The notes under the pieces: generated by a model
What the model saw: the letters and a program-made list of their open reading frames with translations, nothing else
Database searches by the model: none
Told to the model about the DNA's origin: nothing
Made by a program: the position numbers and the translations under genes
DNA from: an uncultured Neomegalonema sp.
GTDB lineage: Bacteria > Pseudomonadota > Alphaproteobacteria > Rhodobacterales > Rhodobacteraceae
Direction: 5' to 3'
DNA: 5,875 nt
Assembly (NCBI GenBank): GCA_937944035.1
Contig: CALDZQ010000100.1
Coordinates: forward strand, 1-5,875
Shown here: positions 1-5,875 of the stretch, in pieces
Numbering within the stretch: position 1 is the first letter of the stretch
Layout of the letters: the number at the start of each line of letters is the position of its first letter

Positions 1-536
1 CCTGCCGTTGCTCAGGCGTCAGAACAAGGCCCGCCTCAAGCAGATCGATCAACAGCTCGAAGCCGTCGAAAAAGCCATCAGCACTGAAATCAAAGGAGAC
101 GAACGCCTGACCCGCAAGCTCGACATTCTTCTCAGCATTCACGGAATCTCAAAGATCACGGCTTTCGATATCATCATCGAGATGCCCGAACTGGGACCAA
201 TGACCGGTGCGCAAGCTGCCTCTCTCACAGGTCTTGCACCGCGTCAGAGCCAGTCGGGAAAACACGAACGCCGCGCTCATATCAGAGGAGGACGCGCAAA
301 CCTGCGCCACGCACTCTATATGCCCGCACTTGTCGCAACCCGCTTTAACCCCGATCTCAAACAACAATATGATCGTCACATCAAAGCGGGAAAACCGCCC
401 AAAGTCGCAATCACAGCCGCTATGCGTAAACTCATTACACTCGCTAATGCACTCGTCAGAGATAACCGCCAGTGGACAAATAATCATGCTTGCGCATAAC
501 GGATACTGTAGGTGTCCGGCAAGTCGTTCGGCTGCT
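1..536 (+). mobile_element. Right-hand end of an IS110-family insertion sequence (partial)
   Basis: The left part of the window is the distal portion of an insertion sequence, identified only through its transposase. IS110-family elements usually lack long terminal inverted repeats and make little or no target duplication, so the right boundary cannot be read directly. It lies somewhere after the transposase stop at 499, and the end given here (the base before the neighbouring gene's stop codon) is only an outer guess. The element's left end, and any non-coding guide (bridge) RNA segment known from this family, lie outside the window if they exist. I saw no inverted repeat or other defined terminus in 500-536. 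Confidence 0.5.
2..499 (+). CDS. IS110-family transposase, C-terminal part (5' end outside window)
   Basis: This is the C-terminal part (165 codons visible) of an IS110/IS116/IS902-type transposase, a recombinase that moves its element through a DEDD RuvC-like N-terminal domain plus a C-terminal Transposase_20 domain. Counting from the TTG at 8, a charged, probably coiled-coil helix (residues about 5-40) leads into the helix-hairpin-helix-like LLSIHGISKITA (41-52). Next comes the family signature GLAPRQSQSGK (75-85), whose Ser83 matches the conserved, proposed catalytic serine, followed by the basic, helical GGRANLRHALYMPAL segment (94-108). The reading frame is open through the left edge, so the TTG at 8 is not a real start. 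The DEDD domain (family members are usually 320-400 residues) lies upstream or has been lost. No frameshift or stop is visible, so an intact gene is possible. Family assignment is firm; activity cannot be judged. Confidence 0.9.
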   Translation: MPLLRRQNKARLKQIDQQLEAVEKAISTEIKGDERLTRKLDILLSIHGISKITAFDIIIEMPELGPMTGAQAASLTGLAPRQSQSGKHERRAHIRGGRANLRHALYMPALVATRFNPDLKQQYDRHIKAGKPPKVAITAAMRKLITLANALVRDNRQWTNNHACA

Positions 537-3206
537 CTATTGGATCATGACGCGGAAGGTTACAGCGCCTTCACCGCCCGGCGGAAATGCGCCGGGGCAG
601 GACCATTTAATCGGTCCGGTATAGTTTGCGCCGCCGCCGCCCGACGGGTCAGAAACCGAACAGCTTACCCCCGGCGCTACGGCAACGGGGCCGGGTACAG
701 GCTCTGACAATGCTGTCCAAACCGGGGTTTGGTCGAAGACGGTGATATTCGTGATCGCGTTAACGCCCGGATTCGAGATGATGATCCGATATTCGAGAAT
801 ATCGCCTATCGTGCCGGTGTTTGAGGTTGCCTCCGGCGTGTTTTGGGTGAGGTTTTTTACCAGTTTGCGCAGTGTGATCTCTCCGCCGGAAGATCCGCTG
901 ATCGTGTCGTCATTGCGCAGGTTTGTGCTCAGGCCCGTGCCTGTGAATGTTGTGAGCGCGGTCAGGCCGTAGGTGTTGATCGCGGATCCGCTGACCCCGC
1001 CTGATGCCTGTGTGCGCACAATTAGACAGATGCTTTGCCCCGCTTCCACGGTTAGCGGGCCTGCGAGGGCGGTGTCAGGTGTGCCGTCGCAGCCTGTGTC
1101 CTGAAACAGCGTGTTGGTGAAGGCATTCGGGGGGCTGACGGTCACATCGGCAAGTGAGAAGCTGACACTGCCCGTTGCCGTTGCCTCATAGCGGTGTGCC
1201 AGGTCAACGATCTGCCCGTCGGCGAGGCTGGCGCTTTGGTTCTGGCTGAGCGTTGGTTCGGCGATCAGGCCGAAGTCGAGGCCGGAATAGCTTTCATTCG
1301 CGGCGGCGGTGAATGTGTAGGTTCCGTCTGTCTGGCCGGAATTGATGAATGCGGGCAGGCCGGGATCAGCCTCCGAGACGGAAAAGTGGCCCGCTGCGGG
1401 CGTTATGGTCACGGTTACGGGGCCGGAATACCCGACGGGCAGGCTGGCGAGCCAGCGGCCTTCGCTGTCCACCATCGGCGTGGCGAGTGCAGCGCCGTTG
1501 TTGTCGGTGAGTATGATGGCGGCATACGCGCCCCCGGTCTCGGTCCCGCCCAAGGCGGCGTCATAGGCGGTTGCCCCGCCCGCGCCGTTGTCGAGAAAGA
1601 TGCGGCCCGAAACGGTTTGGCCGAAAATCTCGTTGACGGTGAATTGCGCCTCGTCATCATCCGTACCGTCGGCAATAAGCCGCCCGATGGTGAAGTCGGA
1701 ATCGGGATCGGGCATCGAGCTGAACACGATCTCCGCATAGTTGGTGCGCCCGCCGCCAGAATTGGCGATGGTCGTGATCGTCAGCGTCTCAACCGCGCCG
1801 ACGAGAAGCTCATCGACAAACCAGTTGCCGTTGGCCGGATTGTAATAGTCACCGACGGCGGGGGCATCATCGGAAACGTAAGTGAATCCGTCCGGGATGA
1901 TGTCGGACACCATGACGTTCGCGGGCGAGCCGTTGCCTTTGTTCTCGACGCTGATCGTCCAGATCACTGTATCGCCGGCCAGTGCTTCGGTGACATTGGC
2001 GGTTTTTGTGATTTCCAGATCGGCGCTACCGGGGTCCATGCCGAAATTGAGGTTTCCGGTCTGGGTATTGGCGATGACGGTGACGCCGATAAGCGGGTTC
2101 GATGTGCCGAGGCTGGAATTCATAGGCAGATCGGGGTCGCTGGTGTCAATCTCGACCCGATAGGTTTCAATCGTCACCAAGCCGTCAAAGCTGTAAGTGC
2201 CATCCGCAAGGGTATCGGTTGTGCCGATAAGCGTATCGTCGAACAGATCGGCCTGTGTGCCGTTGTCGTAGTAGATTTCCACACTGACGCCCGCACCAAC
2301 GCCCGGCTCTGTCAGGCCAAGTTGGTCGTCGCTGTCGATGTCCTCATATACCGTGCCCGTAATGCCACCCAGCGGCACAGGGGCCGGGCCGCGACAGTAT
2401 GCGCCGTCGTTTGTGCCGCCCTCCTCATCGGTGCTGGTGGCAAGGTAGGTCGCGTTTCCGGTTCCGTTGCCCGCTATTCCGACATTGGCGACGATAATGT
2501 CGTTATTGTTGTTATTGTACATGTAGAGGCGGCCATCTTCGTCGAACCACATCGCGCCGTAGGCGCCATTGTAAACTGCGGGTCCGAAGAATTGGGGGGT
2601 TGCTGTTCCGCCGCCGTTCAGCAGGCTGCTCACGTCGACGTAGAAAAGCTGATCTTGTCGGGTGTCGTAGCCGTAGATCATTCCATCGACCGGGTTGTAG
2701 GCGAAGTCGGCGCCGGACGCGTTTTCCGTGAGCGTGATGATGCCGTTATTCACCGGATTTGCGGGGTCAGTCAGGTCAATAAGCTGCCACAGCCGCGCGT
2801 CATCGCGCGAGCGGTAGATCATAATGCCGTTCGGTAAAACATCGCCAACGAAACTGCCCCGCTCGAAAGTGTTGTCCAGCGTTGCCACTTGCACAAAATT
2901 TCCGTCGAAATCGATCCGCCACAGATCACGCGAGCCGGACCGGACCCCGTAGATCAGATTGTCGAGGCCGTTATACCCCCAACCGGAGTTAAGATTGGCT
3001 CCGGCGCTGTTAATATCTGTAAAATTGGTCGTGTAGCCGTTGTCCGTCTGCACGAAGTTCAGAGCTTTGAGCGTCGAATCCCTGGTGGCGATCTGATAGA
3101 GCTGTCCGTCGCAGGGAAAAGGGGTCGGTGCGGTTTGCGCGCGCAGCTCCGCTACAGTCGAAAGGCACAAAGCGACTGCACCCAGACCGTATTTGATTAG
3201 CCTCAT
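537..3206 (-). CDS. Secreted modular surface protein (propeller-like region + SdrD_B/Cna_B and DUF11 domains)
   Basis: 889 residues. Residues 1-23 form a Sec signal peptide with likely cleavage after LRA. Residues about 32-275 resemble the propeller-like DUF6923 region: repeated D-G turns such as IDFDGNF and FDEDGRLY, bracketed by Cys32 and Cys271. An SdrD_B/Cna_B-like Ig domain follows (about 281-390, starting GITGTVYEDIDSDD). Next come a DUF11 repeat (about 395-525; DLEITKTANV, then SDIIPDGFTYVSDD, ending DGTDDDEAQFTV), a second Cna_B-like domain (about 530-650), a less familiar beta-rich domain (about 655-770) and a final DUF11-like domain (about 776-889). The mature protein has six cysteines (32, 271, 706, 727, 849, 870), compatible with three disulfides. 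No LPXTG, PEP-CTERM, RTX or other C-terminal sorting signal is seen. The ATG at 3204-3206 is supported by a GAGGG ribosome site. The likely role is extracellular or cell-surface structure or adhesion, inferred from domains only. It is transcribed alone, divergent from the binding-protein gene. Confidence 0.88.
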   Translation of the reverse strand: MRLIKYGLGAVALCLSTVAELRAQTAPTPFPCDGQLYQIATRDSTLKALNFVQTDNGYTTNFTDINSAGANLNSGWGYNGLDNLIYGVRSGSRDLWRIDFDGNFVQVATLDNTFERGSFVGDVLPNGIMIYRSRDDARLWQLIDLTDPANPVNNGIITLTENASGADFAYNPVDGMIYGYDTRQDQLFYVDVSSLLNGGGTATPQFFGPAVYNGAYGAMWFDEDGRLYMYNNNNNDIIVANVGIAGNGTGNATYLATSTDEEGGTNDGAYCRGPAPVPLGGITGTVYEDIDSDDQLGLTEPGVGAGVSVEIYYDNGTQADLFDDTLIGTTDTLADGTYSFDGLVTIETYRVEIDTSDPDLPMNSSLGTSNPLIGVTVIANTQTGNLNFGMDPGSADLEITKTANVTEALAGDTVIWTISVENKGNGSPANVMVSDIIPDGFTYVSDDAPAVGDYYNPANGNWFVDELLVGAVETLTITTIANSGGGRTNYAEIVFSSMPDPDSDFTIGRLIADGTDDDEAQFTVNEIFGQTVSGRIFLDNGAGGATAYDAALGGTETGGAYAAIILTDNNGAALATPMVDSEGRWLASLPVGYSGPVTVTITPAAGHFSVSEADPGLPAFINSGQTDGTYTFTAAANESYSGLDFGLIAEPTLSQNQSASLADGQIVDLAHRYEATATGSVSFSLADVTVSPPNAFTNTLFQDTGCDGTPDTALAGPLTVEAGQSICLIVRTQASGGVSGSAINTYGLTALTTFTGTGLSTNLRNDDTISGSSGGEITLRKLVKNLTQNTPEATSNTGTIGDILEYRIIISNPGVNAITNITVFDQTPVWTALSEPVPGPVAVAPGVSCSVSDPSGGGGANYTGPIKWSCPGAFPPGGEGAVTFRVMIQ

Positions 3207-3213
3207 GTATATA

Positions 3214-3218
3214 CCCTC
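3214..3218 (-). promoter_or_regulatory. Ribosome binding site of the modular surface protein
   Basis: On the - strand this reads GAGGG, seven bases before the ATG at 3206-3204. It supports that start codon, and the signal peptide beginning exactly there agrees. Confidence 0.65.
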
Positions 3219-3254
3219 GCAACGCCCCGTGATTACCGAAGTAGCGAAAGCGCA

Positions 3255-3282
3255 TTAATCATAGGTTATTACGCTGTATAAT
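3255..3282 (+). promoter_or_regulatory. Candidate promoter for the substrate-binding-protein gene
   Basis: A perfect TATAAT at 3277-3282 is preceded after 16 bp by a weak TTAATC (3255-3260, three of six matches to the -35 consensus). Transcription would begin near 3289 and give a leader of about 167 nt carrying the inverted repeats at 3311-3350. The -10 match is good but the -35 is poor, so activator-assisted use or a chance match are both possible. Confidence 0.3.
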
Positions 3283-3307
3283 GCACGATTTTTGATATAT
3301 TATTCAA
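3278..3307 (-). promoter_or_regulatory. Candidate promoter for the modular surface protein
   Basis: On the - strand a TTGAAT box (3307-3302) is followed after 18 bp by CATTAT (3283-3278). Each matches the sigma-70 consensus at four of six positions. It lies in the most AT-rich stretch of the intergenic region and would give a leader of about 65 nt. It overlaps the candidate promoter on the opposite strand. This is a pattern match only, and alphaproteobacterial promoters are often weakly conserved. Confidence 0.3.
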
Positions 3308-3310
3308 TCA

Positions 3311-3350
3311 AGATGCGGCGCGACGCATCTGTTCCCGAAATCAGATGTCG
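3311..3350 (+). promoter_or_regulatory. Overlapping inverted repeats (candidate operator or leader switch)
   Basis: AGATGCG (3311-3317) and CGCATCT (3324-3330) form a perfect 7-bp inverted repeat around a 6-base loop. The right arm can pair instead with a third segment: CATCTG (3326-3331) with CAGATG (3342-3347), extended by CGA (3321-3323) with TCG (3348-3350) across a two-base bulge. The two hairpins share bases and so exclude each other. The first could be a dyad operator for a dimeric regulator serving both divergent genes, or the pair could act in the leader RNA of the binding-protein gene. There is no U-run after either hairpin, so neither is a simple intrinsic terminator. Function is inferred; the repeats themselves are directly visible. 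Confidence 0.4.
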
Positions 3351-3442
3351 TGAAAGATTGTCAGAGTGTTCACAGCTTTAGAGTGGTCAGACGTGAAAAC
3401 CTGTGCAAGATTTCTATCATTGGTCAGCAAACGGCCATTGAT

Positions 3443-3448
3443 GGGAGA
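3443..3448 (+). promoter_or_regulatory. Ribosome binding site that fixes the start of the substrate-binding protein
   Basis: GGGAGA lies seven bases before the ATG at 3456 and overlaps the alternative in-frame ATG at 3441. It therefore can serve only the 3456 start. The in-frame GTG at 3366 has no comparable site. Confidence 0.7.
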
Positions 3449-3455
3449 AATCAAT

Positions 3456-5063
3456 ATGAGTGAACTCGACAAATTTACCGATTATGTTGCGACGGGTAAA
3501 ATGAGCCGCCGTGACTTCATCCAGGCGGGGATCGCCGCCGGGGTATCGGTGACAGCCGCATCCACCGCTTTTGATAAGGCGCGGGCCGCGACGCCCAAAA
3601 AGGGTGGTAAATTCATTCAGGGTCTGACCGGGGGCGGTTCGTCGGATTCGCTTGACCCCGCCCAGATTCTCGACTCTTTCATGATTAACGTCAGCTCCGG
3701 CCAGCTGCGCAATAACCTGACCGAAATCGGCCCCGATAATCAGCTGCGCGGCGAATTGGCGACCGAGTGGGAAGCGTCCCCGGACGCGGCGACATGGTCG
3801 TTCAAGCTGCGCAAGGGTGTGGAATTCCACAACGGTAAGACCGTCACCGCCGAAGACGTGGTGCAAAGCTTCCAACACCATATGGGCGAAGACACGAAAT
3901 CCGCCGCTAAAGGCATTATCGCTGCGGTTGATAGCGTGAAAGCCGATGGCGATACGGTCGTGTTCAAGCTGTCGGGCGGTAACGCCGACTTCCCGTATAT
4001 CTGTTCGGATTATCACCTGAATATCTGTCCGGCCAAAGAAGGCGGCGGGATTGATTGGGAATCCGGTGTCGGGTCCGGCGCTTACATGATGAAGAAGGCA
4101 TCGGATTTCGAGCCGGGCGTCCGCTTTACCGTGGAGCGCAACCCGAACTACTGGAAAGAGGGTGCGGGTCACTTTGATGAGATCGAGAACCTGTTCCTCG
4201 CCGATGCGAACGCGCGTACCGTTGCGCTGCGCACGGGTGAGATTCACTCGATGTCGAACCTTGATGCGAATACCGCTCCACTGCTGAAGCGGGATGAGAA
4301 CGTCGTCGTGATGCCGACCTACGGCAACAAGCACGTTGTTCTGCCGATGGATTGCCGCGCTGATCCGTTCACCAACAACCATGTCCGTCTTGCGCTGAAA
4401 TACGCAATTGACCGTCAGGAGATGGTGGACAAAATCGCGCGGGGCTTCGGTGCGCTGGGTAACGATCACCCGATCGGTCCTGCCAACGTCAACCGCGCGA
4501 CGGATGACGAGATTCCGCAGCGTATGTTCGATGCGGACAAGGCGAAGTTCCACCTCAAGCAAGCGGGCCTCGACAGCCTGAACCTCAAGCTCAGCCTTGC
4601 GGATTCGGCCTTTGAAGGTGCGGTTGATGCGGGTGCGCTTTATTCCGAGAGTGCCAAGAAATGCGGCATTAATCTCGAAATCCAGCGTGAGCCTGAGGAT
4701 GGCTACTGGTCCAATGTCTGGATGAAAAAGCCGTTCCTTGGCGGGTACTGGGGTGGTCGTCCGACGGAAGACTGGATGTTCAGCCAGGTTTACTCCTCCG
4801 GTGCAGACTGGAACGAGTCGTACTGGGAGAACCGCAGCTTCAACAAGATCCTTGTTTGGGCACGGGCCGAGCTTAATCCTGAGCGTCGTCGCGATATGTA
4901 TGTCGAGATGCAACAGATCTGTCACGACGATTGCGGCAGTGTCATCCCGATGTTCATGGCGTACACGCACGCGATCTCGACCAAGGTCGGTCTGCCGGAT
5001 CAGATCGCTTCCAACTGGGAGCTGGACGGTCATAAAAACGGCGAGCGCTGGTGGTTCGTTTAA
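3456..5063 (+). CDS. Tat-exported family 5 (peptide-type) ABC transporter substrate-binding protein
   Basis: This 535-residue protein is a periplasmic solute receptor of the SBP_bac_5 (DppA/OppA-like) family, which hands di- or oligopeptides or related ligands to an ABC permease. A twin-arginine signal is clear: SRRDFI at residues 17-22, a mild hydrophobic stretch (24-38) and a probable cleavage after ARA44. Family features follow: an N-terminal lobe from GKFIQGL (about 51), the signature FHNGKTVTAEDVVQSF (124-139), GSGAYMMKK (207-214) leading to VERNPNYWKEG (226-236), and VRLALKYAIDRQEMVDKI (310-327). The length is normal for the family. The start at 3456 is chosen for its ribosome site, because upstream in-frame codons (GTG 3366, ATG 3441) lack one. 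No permease or ATPase gene follows; a terminator ends the unit, so partners must be encoded elsewhere. Ligand specificity cannot be read: the family also binds nickel, opines and sugars. Family call is firm, substrate unknown. Confidence 0.93.
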   Translation: MSELDKFTDYVATGKMSRRDFIQAGIAAGVSVTAASTAFDKARAATPKKGGKFIQGLTGGGSSDSLDPAQILDSFMINVSSGQLRNNLTEIGPDNQLRGELATEWEASPDAATWSFKLRKGVEFHNGKTVTAEDVVQSFQHHMGEDTKSAAKGIIAAVDSVKADGDTVVFKLSGGNADFPYICSDYHLNICPAKEGGGIDWESGVGSGAYMMKKASDFEPGVRFTVERNPNYWKEGAGHFDEIENLFLADANARTVALRTGEIHSMSNLDANTAPLLKRDENVVVMPTYGNKHVVLPMDCRADPFTNNHVRLALKYAIDRQEMVDKIARGFGALGNDHPIGPANVNRATDDEIPQRMFDADKAKFHLKQAGLDSLNLKLSLADSAFEGAVDAGALYSESAKKCGINLEIQREPEDGYWSNVWMKKPFLGGYWGGRPTEDWMFSQVYSSGADWNESYWENRSFNKILVWARAELNPERRRDMYVEMQQICHDDCGSVIPMFMAYTHAISTKVGLPDQIASNWELDGHKNGERWWFV

Positions 5064-5093
5064 GCGTCGCCTGATCGCTACAAAAACAAGGAG

Positions 5094-5117
5094 AAGGGCG
5101 CGTCATGCGCCCTTTTT
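5094..5117 (+). terminator. Intrinsic terminator after the substrate-binding-protein gene
   Basis: AAGGGCGC (5094-5101) pairs perfectly with GCGCCCTT (5107-5114) around a GTCAT loop, and five T residues (5113-5117) follow, partly within the stem. It begins 30 bp after the TAA. The T-run is only on the right, so it acts on rightward transcription. It separates the binding-protein gene from the downstream permease gene, whose start is 42 bp further on. Confidence 0.88.
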
Positions 5118-5159
5118 CATTGCGCCTTGATAAATCAGTTTTCTTGAAGTGCGGGCCGC

Positions 5160-5875
5160 ATGTCATTCGATCTCTTTTTCTGGCTGATGGCCATTCCGGG
5201 TGTGTTGATTGCGGGGATTGCCAAGGGCGGTTTCAGCGGCGGGGCGGCGTTTGTGGCGACGCCGATGCTGGCGCTGAGCGTGGGGCCGGTGAATGCCGCC
5301 GCGATCATGCTGCCGCTGTTGATGATGATGGATGTCATCGCGCTGCGCGCCTATTGGCGGCAATGGAGTTGGCCCGATGCACGGGTGCTGATCCTTGGCG
5401 CTGTGCCGGGGATTGTCTTGGGGTGGCTGTTGTTCAGCGTGGTTGACGAGCGGCTTGTAAAGCTGGCGCTGGGGGTGATGTCGCTGGGGTTTGTGGCCTA
5501 TATGATGGCCAAAGCGCGGGGGTGGATCACGATCCGCCAATCGCCGGAGATCAATACCCCCGTCGCGCTGTCATGGGGGATGATGGCGGGGTTCACGAGC
5601 TTTGTCAGCCATGCGGGCGGGCCGCCCGCCTCGATGCATTTGCTGAGCCGTCCGATTGCGAAGACGGTCTATCAGGCGACAAGCACGGTGCTGTTTATGA
5701 TGATAAATGCGGTGAAAGCGCCGTTTTATGCGTCGCTGGGCCTGTTCGGGGCGGCGAATGTGAAGTCGTCACTGGTGCTGCTGCCCTTGGCGGTGGCGGG
5801 CATCCTGATCGGGATATGGCTGCACAAGCGGGTGAGTGAGGCGCAGTTTTATGCGGTGATTTACCTGTGCCTCGT
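5160..5875 (+). CDS. TauE/SafE-family (UPF0721) membrane permease, 3' end outside window
   Basis: The frame from the ATG at 5160 is open to the window end (238 codons) and encodes a highly hydrophobic protein of the TauE/SafE family. These membrane transporters are linked in characterised members to export of sulfite, sulfoacetate or other small organic anions. The two family signatures expected from its internally duplicated architecture are present: GIAKGGFSGG (residues 19-28) in the first half and GFTSFVSHAGGPPASMHLL (144-162) in the second. Probable membrane segments lie near residues 5-22, 29-60 (one or two), 75-94, 99-117, 134-151, 172-192 and 203-221, with another starting near 229. 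Relatives are about 245-260 residues, so little is missing. An in-frame TGA at 5145-5147 limits the start, and ATG 5160 is the first good candidate, with only a weak GAAG (5146-5149) upstream. No clear promoter fits the 42 bp after the terminator. Substrate is unknown. Confidence 0.9.
   Translation, partial: MSFDLFFWLMAIPGVLIAGIAKGGFSGGAAFVATPMLALSVGPVNAAAIMLPLLMMMDVIALRAYWRQWSWPDARVLILGAVPGIVLGWLLFSVVDERLVKLALGVMSLGFVAYMMAKARGWITIRQSPEINTPVALSWGMMAGFTSFVSHAGGPPASMHLLSRPIAKTVYQATSTVLFMMINAVKAPFYASLGLFGAANVKSSLVLLPLAVAGILIGIWLHKRVSEAQFYAVIYLCL

Noticed and set aside
500..536. Possible terminator between the two convergent genes
   Set aside because: Only a 3-bp arm pairing (CCG with CGG) is available and no T-run follows on either strand.
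207..707. + strand frame spanning the transposase end and the surface-protein end
   Set aside because: It overlaps the transposase in a different frame and runs antisense into the surface-protein gene. No domain is recognisable.
1194..2837. A 547-codon open frame on the + strand inside the surface-protein gene
   Set aside because: It is antisense to a gene with a clear signal peptide and recognisable domains. Its translation has no recognisable motif and the composition of a complementary-strand frame, which G+C-rich codon use keeps open.
3384..3427. Direct repeat TGGTCAG at 3384-3390 and 3421-3427
   Set aside because: Two 7-base copies 37 bp apart are within what chance allows, and no third copy or spacing pattern supports a binding array.
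3366..3455. N-terminal extension of the binding protein starting at GTG 3366 or ATG 3441
   Set aside because: Neither codon has a ribosome site, and the GGGAGA lies between them and the ATG at 3456. The extension would put some 30 extra residues before a Tat signal that already has a normal N-region.
3417..5033. A 538-codon open frame on the - strand opposite the binding-protein gene
   Set aside because: The + strand encodes an unmistakable SBP_bac_5 protein over the same span. The antisense translation is rich in Arg, Val and His with no domain pattern, as expected of a shadow frame.
5105..5446. Open frame starting in the loop of the terminator hairpin
   Set aside because: Its start lies inside the terminator and it overlaps the TauE/SafE gene in another frame. 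Its translation lacks membrane segments or motifs.
5163..5540. - strand frame rich in His, Pro, Gln and Arg opposite the permease gene
   Set aside because: The composition is the mirror of hydrophobic GC-rich codons on the + strand. There is no motif or ribosome site to support it.

Overview
The window looks like chromosomal DNA of an alphaproteobacterium, most plausibly Rhodobacteraceae (Roseobacter-type). This is inferred from moderately high G+C, the Tat-targeted peptide-binding protein with a short N-terminal extension before its RR motif, and the marine-type DUF11/SdrD-like surface protein. The sequence alone does not fix the genus.

Layout, left to right. (1) At the left edge is the C-terminal part of an IS110-family transposase (+ strand, ends at 499), the right-hand end of an insertion sequence that begins outside the window. 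(2) Convergent with it, and separated by only 37 bp, is an 889-residue secreted modular protein on the - strand (537-3206). It has a signal peptide, a beta-propeller-like N-terminal region and a string of immunoglobulin-like (SdrD_B/Cna_B and DUF11) domains. (3) A 249-bp AT-rich intergenic region (3207-3455) separates it from the divergent next gene. It holds candidate promoters and overlapping inverted repeats. (4) A Tat-exported family 5 (peptide/nickel-type) ABC substrate-binding protein (+ strand, 3456-5063) is closed by a strong intrinsic terminator (5094-5117), so it appears monocistronic with no permease genes beside it. (5) At the right edge is a TauE/SafE-family membrane permease (+ strand, from 5160), cut by the window end about 10-20 residues short of its expected C-terminus.

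The genes do not form an obvious common pathway. The binding protein and the TauE/SafE protein are both transport proteins but are separated by a terminator. The surface protein is transcribed the other way, and the insertion sequence is an accessory neighbour. I see no CRISPR array, tRNA, rRNA, phage, toxin-antitoxin or defence system. The main leads are the mutually exclusive hairpins ahead of the binding-protein gene, the isolated binding protein, the paired cysteines and missing anchor signal in the surface protein, and the position of the insertion-sequence end against that gene's 3' end. I found no convincing undescribed system.
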